This document shows positions 7,860 through 15,327 of a stretch of 47,500 nt of DNA, in pieces. Position numbers and translations under genes: made by a program. The notes beneath the pieces were generated by a model. The model was not told where the DNA came from and did not search any database. It saw only the letters and a program-made list of their open reading frames with translations. This DNA is from an uncultured Succinivibrionaceae bacterium. GTDB taxonomy: Bacteria; Pseudomonadota; Gammaproteobacteria; Enterobacterales; Succinivibrionaceae. Each line of letters opens with the position of its first letter. Within the stretch, counting starts at the first letter, position 1. The DNA is taken from the NCBI GenBank assembly GCA_944389865.1, contig CALXNX010000012.1, forward strand, positions 1 to 47,500. The letters run 5' to 3'.

Positions 7860-8883
7860 CCGTAAAGACCATCTGTGTGCCCGGACTGGTGCTGGAAATG
7901 CTGTCGATAAGTCCGCGCACGTTGGAAATGCCTTTACCGTCCACCGCTACAATCAAATCGCCTACCTGCACGGACCCGGCGGCCGGGCCGTACGGATCGA
8001 TATATCCTACGCGCACGCCCACCTGATCGCTGCCGGGCAGCGGAGTGGCGCCGTCATCAGAAATGCCTAGATAGCCGCGGATCACCCGGCCGTGCTTGAT
8101 GATCTCCTGCATCACGTAGACGACAAGCTTAGTGGGCACTGCAAAGCCGATGCCGTAAGTGCCGTAGCGGTTATTAAAGGAGGCGGTGTTGATGCCCGCT
8201 AAATTGCCGCTGCTGTTAATCAGCGCTCCGCCGGAATTGCCGGCATTGATGGGGGCGTCAGTTTGAATTAAATCCTGCAGTCCCTCGCGGATATTCATCT
8301 GCTCGCGGGTAAGCAGGCCTGAGCCGGTGCGCGCCGTAGCCGAGATAATGCCGTGGGTGACGGTCTGGCCTAAATTATTGGGATTACCGATAGCCAGCAC
8401 CACATCGCCCACCTGTACCTCTTCATCCTGGTCGATAGGGATCGGCGGCAGATTCTGCGCTTCTATCTTTAAGACGGCAATATCAGTACGCCGATCATAG
8501 CCGACGACAAAAGCCTGAAAGACCTTGCCGTCGCGGCTTTGGGCAAAGATGGAGGTATTGGGGGCCGATACCGACGGGATGACATGATAATTGGTGACGA
8601 TATAGCCGTCATCGGTCATGATCACGCCGGAGGCGGAACTGACAATAGTGCCGGTATTCTGGCCGGAATAGTCGTGATTTAAGCGGGCCACATAGATATT
8701 GACCACGCTGGGGGCGGCGCGGCTGACCGCGTAGGAATAGGTTTCATGCTCCTGGCCGGTAGAATAGATGGCATCGCCTAAACTGCTGCCTAAGTCAGGA
8801 TTGACTGTCAGCACGGCAATGCCGGCGGCAATGCCGACGGCCGCGGCCGGCAGGGTATAGAACAGTACCTTTTTTACATGCAT
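7792..8883 (-). CDS. degS: DegS, membrane-anchored site-1 protease of the sigma-E stress pathway
   Basis: Trypsin-like periplasmic protease that, when its PDZ domain binds misfolded outer-membrane proteins, cuts the anti-sigma factor RseA. The 363 residues start with a single uncleaved membrane anchor (residues 5-27), then the protease domain with His100 (TNYHVI), Asp134 (RRTDIAVL) and Ser217 (NAGNSGG), then one PDZ domain. A single PDZ and an anchor separate it from DegP/DegQ. I take ATG 8883 rather than the TTG two codons upstream. It sits 51 bases behind degQ, the same tandem order as in Escherichia coli, and its 3' end overlaps the convergent binding-protein gene. Confidence 0.93.
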   Translation of the reverse strand: MHVKKVLFYTLPAAAVGIAAGIAVLTVNPDLGSSLGDAIYSTGQEHETYSYAVSRAAPSVVNIYVARLNHDYSGQNTGTIVSSASGVIMTDDGYIVTNYHVIPSVSAPNTSIFAQSRDGKVFQAFVVGYDRRTDIAVLKIEAQNLPPIPIDQDEEVQVGDVVLAIGNPNNLGQTVTHGIISATARTGSGLLTREQMNIREGLQDLIQTDAPINAGNSGGALINSSGNLAGINTASFNNRYGTYGIGFAVPTKLVVYVMQEIIKHGRVIRGYLGISDDGATPLPGSDQVGVRVGYIDPYGPAAGSVQVGDLIVAVDGKGISNVRGLIDSISSTSPGTQMVFTVIRRGRQLEIPIVLAEDRPNVD

Positions 8884-8934
8884 AAGCAAAAGCCGCGCTG
8901 CGCCGGGCGTACAGCCCGGCGCAGCTAAATGTTT

Positions 8935-10323
8935 TTAGCGGAAAGTAATGTAAATGGTAGTACCGTCGCGGTCGATGCGCAGGGCATTGATGCGGCCGGA
9001 GGCCTCCTTTACATGCTTCTTTAAGTCATCCAGGTTCTTCACCTCACTGCGGTTGACGGCAGTAATAATGTCGCCCTCGCGCAGGCCGATTAAATAGGCC
9101 GGAGAGCGCTGCTCCACTGCGGTTACCTCGACGCCTTCCTTATCAGAATTGGCAAAGGATGCGCCGGCAAAGGCTTCAGCTAAGGAGCCCGAATCATCCG
9201 AGGTTAATTCCTGCGGCTCAGTGAGCTTAACCTTCACCTGCATCTCCTCGCCGTCGCGGAAGATGCCCAAAGTCACGGTATTGCCCGCGCCGATGGTAGC
9301 AATCTTGGCGCGCAGCTCGCCGAACGAGCTGACTTTCTTGCCGTCGATGGAGAAGATGATGTCGCCCGGCTTAATCCCGGCCTTCTCAGCAGGACCGCCC
9401 TTGATGATCTCATTGACGAAAGCGCCGTCATTGCTGTCGTAGCCGAAGTTCTGAGCCAGATCGGCATTGAGTTCCTGTCCCATGATGCCCAGCTGGCCGC
9501 GGCGCACTTCACCGTATTTCTCCAGCTGCGCCGTCACGGTCTTAACCATGTTGACCGGGATGGCAAAGCCGATGCCGATATTGCCGCCGTTAGGCCCCAG
9601 GATGGCGGTGTTGATGCCGACGAGCTCGCCGCGCAGATTGACCAGCGCGCCGCCGGAGTTGCCGGAGTTAATGGCTGCATCCGTCTGAATGAAGTTTTCA
9701 ATATTCTCAATGTTAAGACCGGTACGGCCTAAGGCGGAGATAATGCCCGAGGTCACGGTCTGACCTAAGCGGAACGGATTGCCGATGGCGCCCGCACACT
9801 CGCCTACCTCCAGATCATCGGAGTTGCCCAGCTTGATCTCGGAAAGCTTGTCAAAGTCCTTCAGCTTGAGCAGGGCCAGATCAGTATGCGGATCGGAGCC
9901 GATTTTCTCAGCGTCAAATTCACGGCCGTCATTTAAAGCTACGCGGATCTCGTCAGCATCATCGACCACATGATGATTGGTGACTATCAGGCCGTTTTTG
10001 GCAGAGATGATCACGCCGGAGCCTAAAGCGCGGAACTGGCGGGACTGCTGCCTGCCTAAATCCGGAAACATGAAGCGGAATTCTTCCGGGATATTGAATA
10101 AGGGGCCGGCCTGAACATTCTTGGTGCCCTTGACCGAAATATTGACCACCGCAGGCAGCACATGCTTGAGCATCGGCGCTAAGGTCGGCTCGCTGCCGTC
10201 AGCTCCCGCCGCGCGAATCAGCGGAGTGGCGTCCTGAGCCTGTACCGCCTGTACGCTTAAAGCCAGCACGGCAGCGGCGCACAGCGCCGCGGTCTTAATT
10301 TGTCTGCCCGGTAATGTAAACAT
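8935..10323 (-). CDS. degQ: DegQ/DegP-type periplasmic serine protease-chaperone
   Basis: Periplasmic quality-control protease of 462 residues. It has a signal peptide cleaved about residue 29 (SVQAVQA), protease triad His118 (NHHVV), Asp148 (PHTDLALL) and Ser223 (NSGNSGG), followed by two PDZ domains (about 255-350 and 385-462). The short loop before the protease core and the position next to degS favour DegQ over DegP, although the sigma-E-type promoter upstream is a DegP-like feature. One protein may cover both roles. The ATG at 10323 has a strong GAGGAG six bases upstream. Confidence 0.93.
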   Translation of the reverse strand: MFTLPGRQIKTAALCAAAVLALSVQAVQAQDATPLIRAAGADGSEPTLAPMLKHVLPAVVNISVKGTKNVQAGPLFNIPEEFRFMFPDLGRQQSRQFRALGSGVIISAKNGLIVTNHHVVDDADEIRVALNDGREFDAEKIGSDPHTDLALLKLKDFDKLSEIKLGNSDDLEVGECAGAIGNPFRLGQTVTSGIISALGRTGLNIENIENFIQTDAAINSGNSGGALVNLRGELVGINTAILGPNGGNIGIGFAIPVNMVKTVTAQLEKYGEVRRGQLGIMGQELNADLAQNFGYDSNDGAFVNEIIKGGPAEKAGIKPGDIIFSIDGKKVSSFGELRAKIATIGAGNTVTLGIFRDGEEMQVKVKLTEPQELTSDDSGSLAEAFAGASFANSDKEGVEVTAVEQRSPAYLIGLREGDIITAVNRSEVKNLDDLKKHVKEASGRINALRIDRDGTTIYITFR

Positions 10324-10416
10324 GATTGCTCCTCAATTTATATTTATATCTGCTGATACGACAGCTGCAGCCTGACTATCTAAGAGCTGCAGCTGCTGTT
10401 GTTCTATTTACGTGCC

Positions 10417-10443
10417 TTAGACCGCAAAAATGCGGAGTAGTTC
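10417..10443 (-). promoter_or_regulatory. Candidate sigma-E promoter for degQ-degS
   Basis: On the minus strand: TGAACTA (-35, GAACTA at 10438-10443), 15-base spacer, GTCTAA (-10 at 10417-10422). The RpoE consensus is GGAACTT-N15/16-GTCTAA, so the -10 is exact, the -35 is near consensus and the spacing fits. It would give a leader of about 86 bases. A degQ-degS operon under sigma-E would make the protease that activates sigma-E part of its own regulon. Confidence 0.65.
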
Positions 10444-10527
10444 ACACTTTTCCCAAAATTTACCTGCGGCACATCTGAAAACATTGCAGGCGGCTGAAAG
10501 GCCGCCTGCGGGGATGGTTTTAACCTG

Positions 10528-11307
10528 CTAAATCTTAGCCGGGGCCTTGTCCTCCACGACAAAGTCCTTAGGCGGCTCGGTGAGCTGCAGCTCGCCGTTA
10601 TCGCTGTCATCATTATTTAAGGCAGCCGAGCGGGCGGCAGCCTGCTGCAGAGCATCCTCAGCCTCCTGCGCGGCGGCAGCGCTCTCTTCTTCAGCATTCT
10701 CAGCGGCAGGCGCAGGCGCGGCCGGTTCTGCGGCCGGTGCACCTTCAGGAGCCGGTGCTTCAGGGGCGGGAGCCGCTTTTTCAGCTGCAGCCGTCTTTGA
10801 AGCAGGTTCCGGATCCTGCAGCGCTGTGGCAGGATCAGTCTCTTCTTTCTCTATAACCTCCTGCGCTTTATCTGCTTTGGCGCTTGCGGCCTCCTTCTGA
10901 GCTGCAGCCTTTTCTTCTGCAGCCGGAACGGCAGGGGCCGTCTTTGCAGGCGCTGCGTCGTCGTTAGCGCTTTCAGCGGCCTGTACCGCGGCTTTGATCT
11001 TGGACAGCGCTTCCTTGTCGGCGCGGTTTAACACAAACAGATCGCCGTTTTGGATGATGCGCCCGGCAGCTTCAGCCATTAAATCTGCAAATTGGCGGTA
11101 GTTCTTATCAAGCTGCATGAACATCGAGTCAGCGCTGATAAAGAATTCATTTAAAGTCCGCTTAGTATTAGCCAGCTCCCGGCGCGTCGAAGTGAGCTCA
11201 TCCTGCAGATGATGCTTGGAAAAGAACTTGGTGAAGGCAAAATAAGCTGCCACACCGCCTAATAAAAAGCCGACGATGAAAGCCAGAGAAAGCTGCATTA
11301 AGTTCAT
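10528..11307 (-). CDS. zapG: ZapG/YhcB-family (DUF1043) membrane protein with long acidic Ala/Pro tail
   Basis: Single-pass inner-membrane protein linked in E. coli to division and envelope growth. The N-terminal helix (residues 4-26, ending in GGVAAYFAF) and the following coiled-coil segment with the family block DKNYRQFADLMAEAA are clear. The first 110 or so residues correspond to the usual protein. The remaining residues, to 259, are a low-complexity stretch rich in Ala, Pro and Glu, about twice the family length in total. The neighbours degQ and degS keep the known synteny. Identification is firm for the N-terminal part; the function of the tail is unknown. Confidence 0.85.
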   Translation of the reverse strand: MNLMQLSLAFIVGFLLGGVAAYFAFTKFFSKHHLQDELTSTRRELANTKRTLNEFFISADSMFMQLDKNYRQFADLMAEAAGRIIQNGDLFVLNRADKEALSKIKAAVQAAESANDDAAPAKTAPAVPAAEEKAAAQKEAASAKADKAQEVIEKEETDPATALQDPEPASKTAAAEKAAPAPEAPAPEGAPAAEPAAPAPAAENAEEESAAAAQEAEDALQQAAARSAALNNDDSDNGELQLTEPPKDFVVEDKAPAKI

Positions 11308-11492
11308 GAAAAAGTCCGCCTGTGCAAAAGGGTTATAAATTTGTGTTTTTACAGCCTCATTATGGCATCAAAAAGAGACGCTTAACAGGGGCGCTGAGCC
11401 ATTTTGCGGCAGGTGCAAAATTTTATCCGGGCAGTATGGATCCTGCTCTGAGCTGGGGCATGAAATACGGGTAAAAAAAGAACGAAAATATC

Positions 11493-11521
11493 TTTAAAAC
11501 GGGGGATGCTTAGTTTATAAT
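11493..11521 (+). promoter_or_regulatory. Sigma-70-type promoter for rplM-rpsI
   Basis: TTTAAA (11493-11498), 17-base spacer, perfect TATAAT (11516-11521). Predicted start near 11528 leaves a leader of about 114 bases before rplM. This lies in the 334-base gap between zapG and rplM; upstream of it I see only AT-rich sequence and no gene. Confidence 0.75.
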
Positions 11522-11569
11522 CTTGCCGCCCCTCTAATTGGGCTCTGGCTTCCCACCCAGCTGCTCAAT

Positions 11570-11635
11570 GGACAGATGAATTTTCATCTGTTTGCGTAAG
11601 AGAATATTGCTGAAAGGTTTTTACCTTCCAAAGGG
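11570..11635 (+). promoter_or_regulatory. rplM leader RNA with two hairpins, one touching the ribosome binding site
   Basis: ACAGATGA (11572-11579), loop ATTT, TCATCTGT (11584-11591) forms a perfect 8-bp hairpin. Further down, AAGG (11614-11617) can pair with CCTT (11624-11627), and the same CCTT can instead pair with AAGG of the Shine-Dalgarno (11631-11634). Two mutually exclusive pairings of this kind are what an autoregulated r-protein leader would need. L13 autoregulation is known in E. coli; that this leader does it is inference. Confidence 0.5.
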
Positions 11636-11641
11636 TTATTA

Positions 11642-12070
11642 ATGAAGACTTATGTAGCCAAGCCGTCCACGATTAAGCGTGACTGGTTTGTTATTGATGC
11701 TGACGGCTTAACCTTAGGCCGTTTAGCTACTCAGGTAGCACTGCGCCTGCGCGGCAAGCACAAGCCGGAATACACTCCGTTTTTGGATACGGGTGATTAT
11801 ATTATCGTGATCAATGCCTCTAAGGTGAAGGTCACTGGTAATAAGGCTCAGGACAAGATCTACTACACTCACTCCGGGTTCCCGGGCGGCATCAAGGGCG
11901 AGTCCTTTGAGAAGCTGCTGGCCCGCAAGCCTGAGCGTGTGATCGAGAACGCGGTGCGCGGCATGCTCCCGAAGGGACCGTTAGGCCGTGCTATGTTCCG
12001 TAAACTTAAGGTGTATGCTGGTGAGACCCACAACCACGGCGCTCAGCAGCCCCAGGAATTAAAGATTTAA
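11642..12070 (+). CDS. rplM: 50S ribosomal protein L13
   Basis: Early-assembly protein of the large ribosomal subunit, 142 residues, the standard bacterial length. It starts [20 protein letters not shown] and contains the conserved [18 protein letters not shown] and [12 protein letters not shown] blocks. AAGGG lies seven bases before the ATG. It is followed after 12 bases by rpsI, the universal L13-S9 pair. L13 is expected to be the regulator of this operon, acting on its own leader. Confidence 0.98.
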   Translation: MKTYVAKPSTIKRDWFVIDADGLTLGRLATQVALRLRGKHKPEYTPFLDTGDYIIVINASKVKVTGNKAQDKIYYTHSGFPGGIKGESFEKLLARKPERVIENAVRGMLPKGPLGRAMFRKLKVYAGETHNHGAQQPQELKI

Positions 12071-12082
12071 GGAGCGTAGCAA

Positions 12083-12475
12083 ATGGCTGTAAATCAGTAC
12101 TATGGCACTGGCCGCCGTAAGAGCTCCACTGCTCGTGTGTTCATCAAGCAGGGCTCCGGCAAGTTGGAAATTAACGGTCGCTCTCTGGAGCAGTACTTCG
12201 GCCGCCCGACTGCCCGCATGGTAGTCACTCAGCCGCTGGAGCTGCTTGAGGTGTCTGATAAGTTCGACATTTACGTCACCGTCACCGGCGGCGGCATCAC
12301 CGGCCAGGCCGGCGCGATCCGTCACGGTCTGACCCGTGCGTTAATTGAGTATGACGAGAGCTTCCGTCCTGCCCTGCGCAAGGCCGGCTACGTCACTCGC
12401 GACGCCCGAGCTGTGGAGCGTAAGAAGGTTGGTCTGCACAAGGCCCGCAAGCGTCCGCAGTACTCCAAGCGTTAA
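12083..12475 (+). CDS. rpsI: 30S ribosomal protein S9
   Basis: Small-subunit protein whose C-terminal arginine reaches the P-site tRNA. The 130 residues include [14 protein letters not shown] at the N-terminus, [14 protein letters not shown] in the centre and the basic C-terminal tail ending RKRPQYSKR with the terminal Lys-Arg that contacts tRNA. GGAG precedes the start. It ends the L13-S9 operon and is followed by an intrinsic terminator. Confidence 0.98.
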   Translation: MAVNQYYGTGRRKSSTARVFIKQGSGKLEINGRSLEQYFGRPTARMVVTQPLELLEVSDKFDIYVTVTGGGITGQAGAIRHGLTRALIEYDESFRPALRKAGYVTRDARAVERKKVGLHKARKRPQYSKR

Positions 12476-12497
12476 TTCGCAGTTCACTGCGATGGCA

Positions 12498-12533
12498 AAG
12501 ACCCCTGTGCTCCCCGGCGCGGGGGTTTTTCTT
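12498..12533 (+). terminator. Rho-independent terminator after rpsI
   Basis: Core stem CCCCG (12512-12516), loop GCG, CGGGG (12520-12524), then G and TTTTTCTTT. An alternative outer stem AAAGACCCC/GGGGTTTTT shares the same T run. A TATAAT at 12534-12539 just after it may start the sspB transcript. Confidence 0.8.
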
Positions 12534-12597
12534 TATAATGACTCTGCAGAGGCATTTTTCTTTTCTGCCGCATATTTTTAGAGGAGCAGGCATCACC

Positions 12598-13161
12598 ATG
12601 CAGCCCAATAACGGAATGACCAGCTTTAACCCGCATATTTTCAAAGCTTTTTATGACTGGATGCTGGAAAATCACGCCACGCCGCATTTAGTGGTTAACG
12701 CTGACAAGCCCGGGGTTCTGGTGCCGCGTGAGTTTGTGCATCAGAATCTGATTGTGCTGTCCATTTCGCCGCTGGCTACCCGCGACTTTTCCATTGAGTC
12801 CTGGGGCATCAGCTTCGGGGCGCGCTTCCACGGTCAGGAAATGCAGGTGCAGGTGCCATACAGCGCCATGCGTGAGCTCTATTCGGTTGAGCATGGAGTT
12901 AGCTACCCCTTAGCTTTATGGCTGATGGAAGACTCTGCAGTGCAGGAATATGTGGAGCAGTTTGATGAACAAAAGGGGGCTGCCGAATTTGTCCCGGTGC
13001 AGCCTCAGACCGCCGCTCCCGCGCCTGCTCCTGCCGCTGAAAGTCCCAAGGATGAGGACAGCGGTCCGTCATTTTCCATCCTGTCAGATGACAGCGCATT
13101 AGATGATTCTGACAATAAGGGCCGGCCTGAAGATCCGCATGATCCACAGCAGCCGCAGTAA
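12598..13161 (+). CDS. sspB: SspB, substrate adaptor of the ClpXP protease, without the ClpX-docking tail
   Basis: SspB binds ssrA-tagged and RseA fragments and hands them to ClpXP. The folded domain is clear: FNPHIFKAFYDWMLENHATPHLVV, VPREFV and the FGARFHGQ..VQVPYSAM block. The start is ATG 12598 behind GAGGAG; an in-frame ATG at 12538 lies inside the preceding terminator region. The 187-residue protein ends in an acidic, Pro/Ala-rich linker, but the short C-terminal ClpX-binding peptide (LRVVK type in E. coli) is absent: the sequence stops at PQQPQ. sspA, normally between rpsI and sspB, is also missing. Confidence 0.88.
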   Translation: MQPNNGMTSFNPHIFKAFYDWMLENHATPHLVVNADKPGVLVPREFVHQNLIVLSISPLATRDFSIESWGISFGARFHGQEMQVQVPYSAMRELYSVEHGVSYPLALWLMEDSAVQEYVEQFDEQKGAAEFVPVQPQTAAPAPAPAAESPKDEDSGPSFSILSDDSALDDSDNKGRPEDPHDPQQPQ

Positions 13162-13178
13162 AGATTTCAGCGCCTTTT

Positions 13179-13217
13179 AATGTTAAAGCCCGGGCATATG
13201 ACCCGGGCTTTAACATT
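13179..13217. terminator. Bidirectional terminator between sspB and lpoA
   Basis: Perfect 16-base arms (13179-13194 and 13202-13217, each AATGTTAAAGCCCGGG or its complement) around a seven-base loop CATATGA, placed between two convergent stop codons. A/T-rich outer arms on both sides act as the T tracts in either direction. Confidence 0.85.
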
Positions 13218-13234
13218 ATGATCTCAGTCTGCGC

Positions 13235-15001
13235 TTATTCAGAGCGCGGGAAGCTGATGGTAAGCCACAAGGGCGCAGTTTCAATTAAGCCGTCCCGGCC
13301 CAGCTGCAGATCACCGCTTAAGCCGTGCAGCACATCAGCAGGATTCTGCGCCAGATTATTGATGTTAAGCGCAAAGTGCACGCTGTCGTAGGCGGCTGCA
13401 AAGATGCGCTGCACCTGCGGCTGCGCTTTGGGCAGGGTCTGCATGAAGTCAGCCTTTAAAGAACTGTCGGTAATGACCCACGGCATATCGCCCAGCACCG
13501 CACCGGCAAGCAGAGCCTCATTGGGCGAGGAATTAACTCCGTTATAGGCCTGATCGGTGATATAGGTCTTCATGGCGGCGGGCAGAGCGCTTTTTACCTG
13601 CGGGGCTTCCTGCGCTGTGGCGGCAATATAGACGGCATCGGCAGCAGTGAAGGGGCAGCGCAGCGCGGCGGCGCGCGCATCCGGCTCAATTAAGGCGCAG
13701 GAAGGGGCAGTGCGGCCTGAGGCCTGCTGCCAGGTCTGCTGGAAGCCGGCTGCAGCGCGGCGCGCCTTGTCATTATTGGTGTAAATGATAAGCGGTGCGC
13801 GGGCTCCGTCTAAGGCCATCTTGGAGGCAGCGACCTGACCTTCATATTCAGGGCCTAAGTTAAAGTACCAGGCATTGGCCGGAAGCGCCTGCTGCGGGGT
13901 ATTGAGCAGAATAGTCGGAAGGCCGGACTTGGCGTTAAGGAGGGCCTCGACCTCCGGGCGCAGCACCGGACCGATGATAAAGGCGGTGCCGTCTGCCTTA
14001 ACGCGGGCGACGATCTCCTCTATAGGCAGCACATTGGTGTCATAGAACACCGCGCTTAGATTTAAATTTCTATCCTTTAAAGCCGCGATAATGCCTAAGC
14101 GCGCAGGCTCGCCTACGCTGCGGGCAAAACGGCCGGTTAAGGGCAGGAGCACCGCGACTTTATCGCCAGGCTTTAAAGCTGCATATTGGGCCGGTGCAGT
14201 TGGGCCTTCAGGGGAGGCAGTGACTGCGGCTGCGGTGGAGCCTGCGGCACCGGCGCCGCCCAGGAGCTGATTTAACGGGTGGCTCGGGTACTTCTTCTGC
14301 CAGGACTCAGTCAGCCTGCTCTTTAAAGCCTCATTGGCGGAGCTGTCTATCACTGCGTACTCTAAATAGCCTGCCTCATCCTGATCTGCGGTGCGGGTAA
14401 GCGCGGCGGACAGCTCTGAAGGTGAGAGCTCCTTTAATAATTCTATGGTCTGCTGCAGCACCGCAGCGCGATCGGCGCCGCTTAAGAAAGTAATGAGCTG
14501 GCGCTTGTGCTCAAAGGCTGAACGCAGATACTGCTCATCACCGCCTGCCTGATAGAGCTTAAGCTCGACATTGGAGATCAGCTGATAGTAGTAGCTGGCA
14601 GCCTGCGGAGGCAGCGTGAGCTGATTTACCTTGGAGAGCAGGGCGTAAGAACGCGCATATTCCTGCTGCTGTGACAAGGACAGACCCTCAATAATATTGA
14701 TGTAATCCATCTGCAGCGGAGTGATGGCCTCATTTTTTAAAGCCTGCAGGGTTTGGTCGGCAGCCTGAAAACTGCCTGAGACAATCTGCGCTCGGGCCAG
14801 CAGCAGCTGAGCCGGGAAATAACTGTCGCCGGAGGCGGAAGATGCCTGCTGCTGATACTGTCCTAAGGTGCCATGCAGAGGCGCAAAGGCCTGTGCGGTG
14901 GACACCGCCGGACCTGAAGAGGTGACGCAGGAACTTAACAGCAGCGCTGCAGACAGCGCGGCCGCTGACAGACCTAATTTGCCGGAAAACCGCTTTTTCA
15001 T
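13235..15001 (-). CDS. lpoA: LpoA, outer-membrane lipoprotein activator of penicillin-binding protein 1A
   Basis: LpoA reaches from the outer membrane through the wall to stimulate PBP1A peptidoglycan synthesis. I start at ATG 15001, so that the basic MKKRFSGK leads into the lipobox LLLSSC (Cys near residue 25); an in-frame ATG at 15058 would add 19 residues in front. Residues about 45-240 form a TPR-like helical part rich in Gln and Leu. The C-terminal part from KVAVLLPLTGRFARS is a periplasmic-binding-protein-like fold. At 588 residues it fits the family. It is divergent from rsmI, as in E. coli (yraM/yraL), but no yraN or yraO follows it. Confidence 0.92.
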   Translation of the reverse strand: MKKRFSGKLGLSAAALSAALLLSSCVTSSGPAVSTAQAFAPLHGTLGQYQQQASSASGDSYFPAQLLLARAQIVSGSFQAADQTLQALKNEAITPLQMDYINIIEGLSLSQQQEYARSYALLSKVNQLTLPPQAASYYYQLISNVELKLYQAGGDEQYLRSAFEHKRQLITFLSGADRAAVLQQTIELLKELSPSELSAALTRTADQDEAGYLEYAVIDSSANEALKSRLTESWQKKYPSHPLNQLLGGAGAAGSTAAAVTASPEGPTAPAQYAALKPGDKVAVLLPLTGRFARSVGEPARLGIIAALKDRNLNLSAVFYDTNVLPIEEIVARVKADGTAFIIGPVLRPEVEALLNAKSGLPTILLNTPQQALPANAWYFNLGPEYEGQVAASKMALDGARAPLIIYTNNDKARRAAAGFQQTWQQASGRTAPSCALIEPDARAAALRCPFTAADAVYIAATAQEAPQVKSALPAAMKTYITDQAYNGVNSSPNEALLAGAVLGDMPWVITDSSLKADFMQTLPKAQPQVQRIFAAAYDSVHFALNINNLAQNPADVLHGLSGDLQLGRDGLIETAPLWLTISFPRSE

Positions 15002-15259
15002 CAAATTACGGCAAGGATATCCCCACATCTTAAACGAGGGAGGAATTGCCGCCTCCATTAATAATCAAGTTAAATACAGCAGATACCTGCAGGATCTGCG
15101 CACGATCTAAAGATCGGTTAAGCTCCGCAGCCAATGCTGGATGGAGTCCTGTATTCGCAGCGCCGCTCCCTTCTTTTTCAGGCGGGGCAGCTGACATGCA
15201 GCCTTAACCTTAAGCAGGCAGGCCGTCTGGGCAGGCTGACCTGTCGGCGCGCTTTTTTG
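15002..15259. other. Intergenic region between lpoA and rsmI
   Basis: Divergent intergenic space with no convincing gene. It holds one short perfect inverted repeat, CGATCT-AA-AGATCG (15103-15116). A 69-codon open frame on the minus strand (15107-15316) has no recognisable motif and no ribosome binding site, so I do not call it. Confidence 0.6.
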
Positions 15260-15268
15260 TGCTAACAT
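15260..15268 (+). promoter_or_regulatory. Extended -10 promoter for rsmI
   Basis: TGCTAACAT (TG-N-TAACAT) preceded by a T6 run, 60 bases before the rsmI start. No good -35 is visible, as expected for an extended -10 promoter. The same TTTTTG(TG)CTAACAT arrangement occurs before ftsZ2 and, with one change, before mdh. Confidence 0.45.
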
Positions 15269-15327
15269 GCACAGCGCCTTAATTATAGCTGAAAGCCGCC
15301 GATCTGCGCGCGGCAATGGAGGATCCC

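Noticed and set aside
10547-10900. Ser/Ala-rich plus-strand frame opposite zapG
   Set aside because: It is the antisense shadow of the Ala/Glu-rich tail of ZapG, with biased composition keeping the frame open.
15107-15316. 69-codon minus-strand frame upstream of lpoA
   Set aside because: No ribosome binding site, no recognisable domain, and it overlaps the rsmI promoter region.
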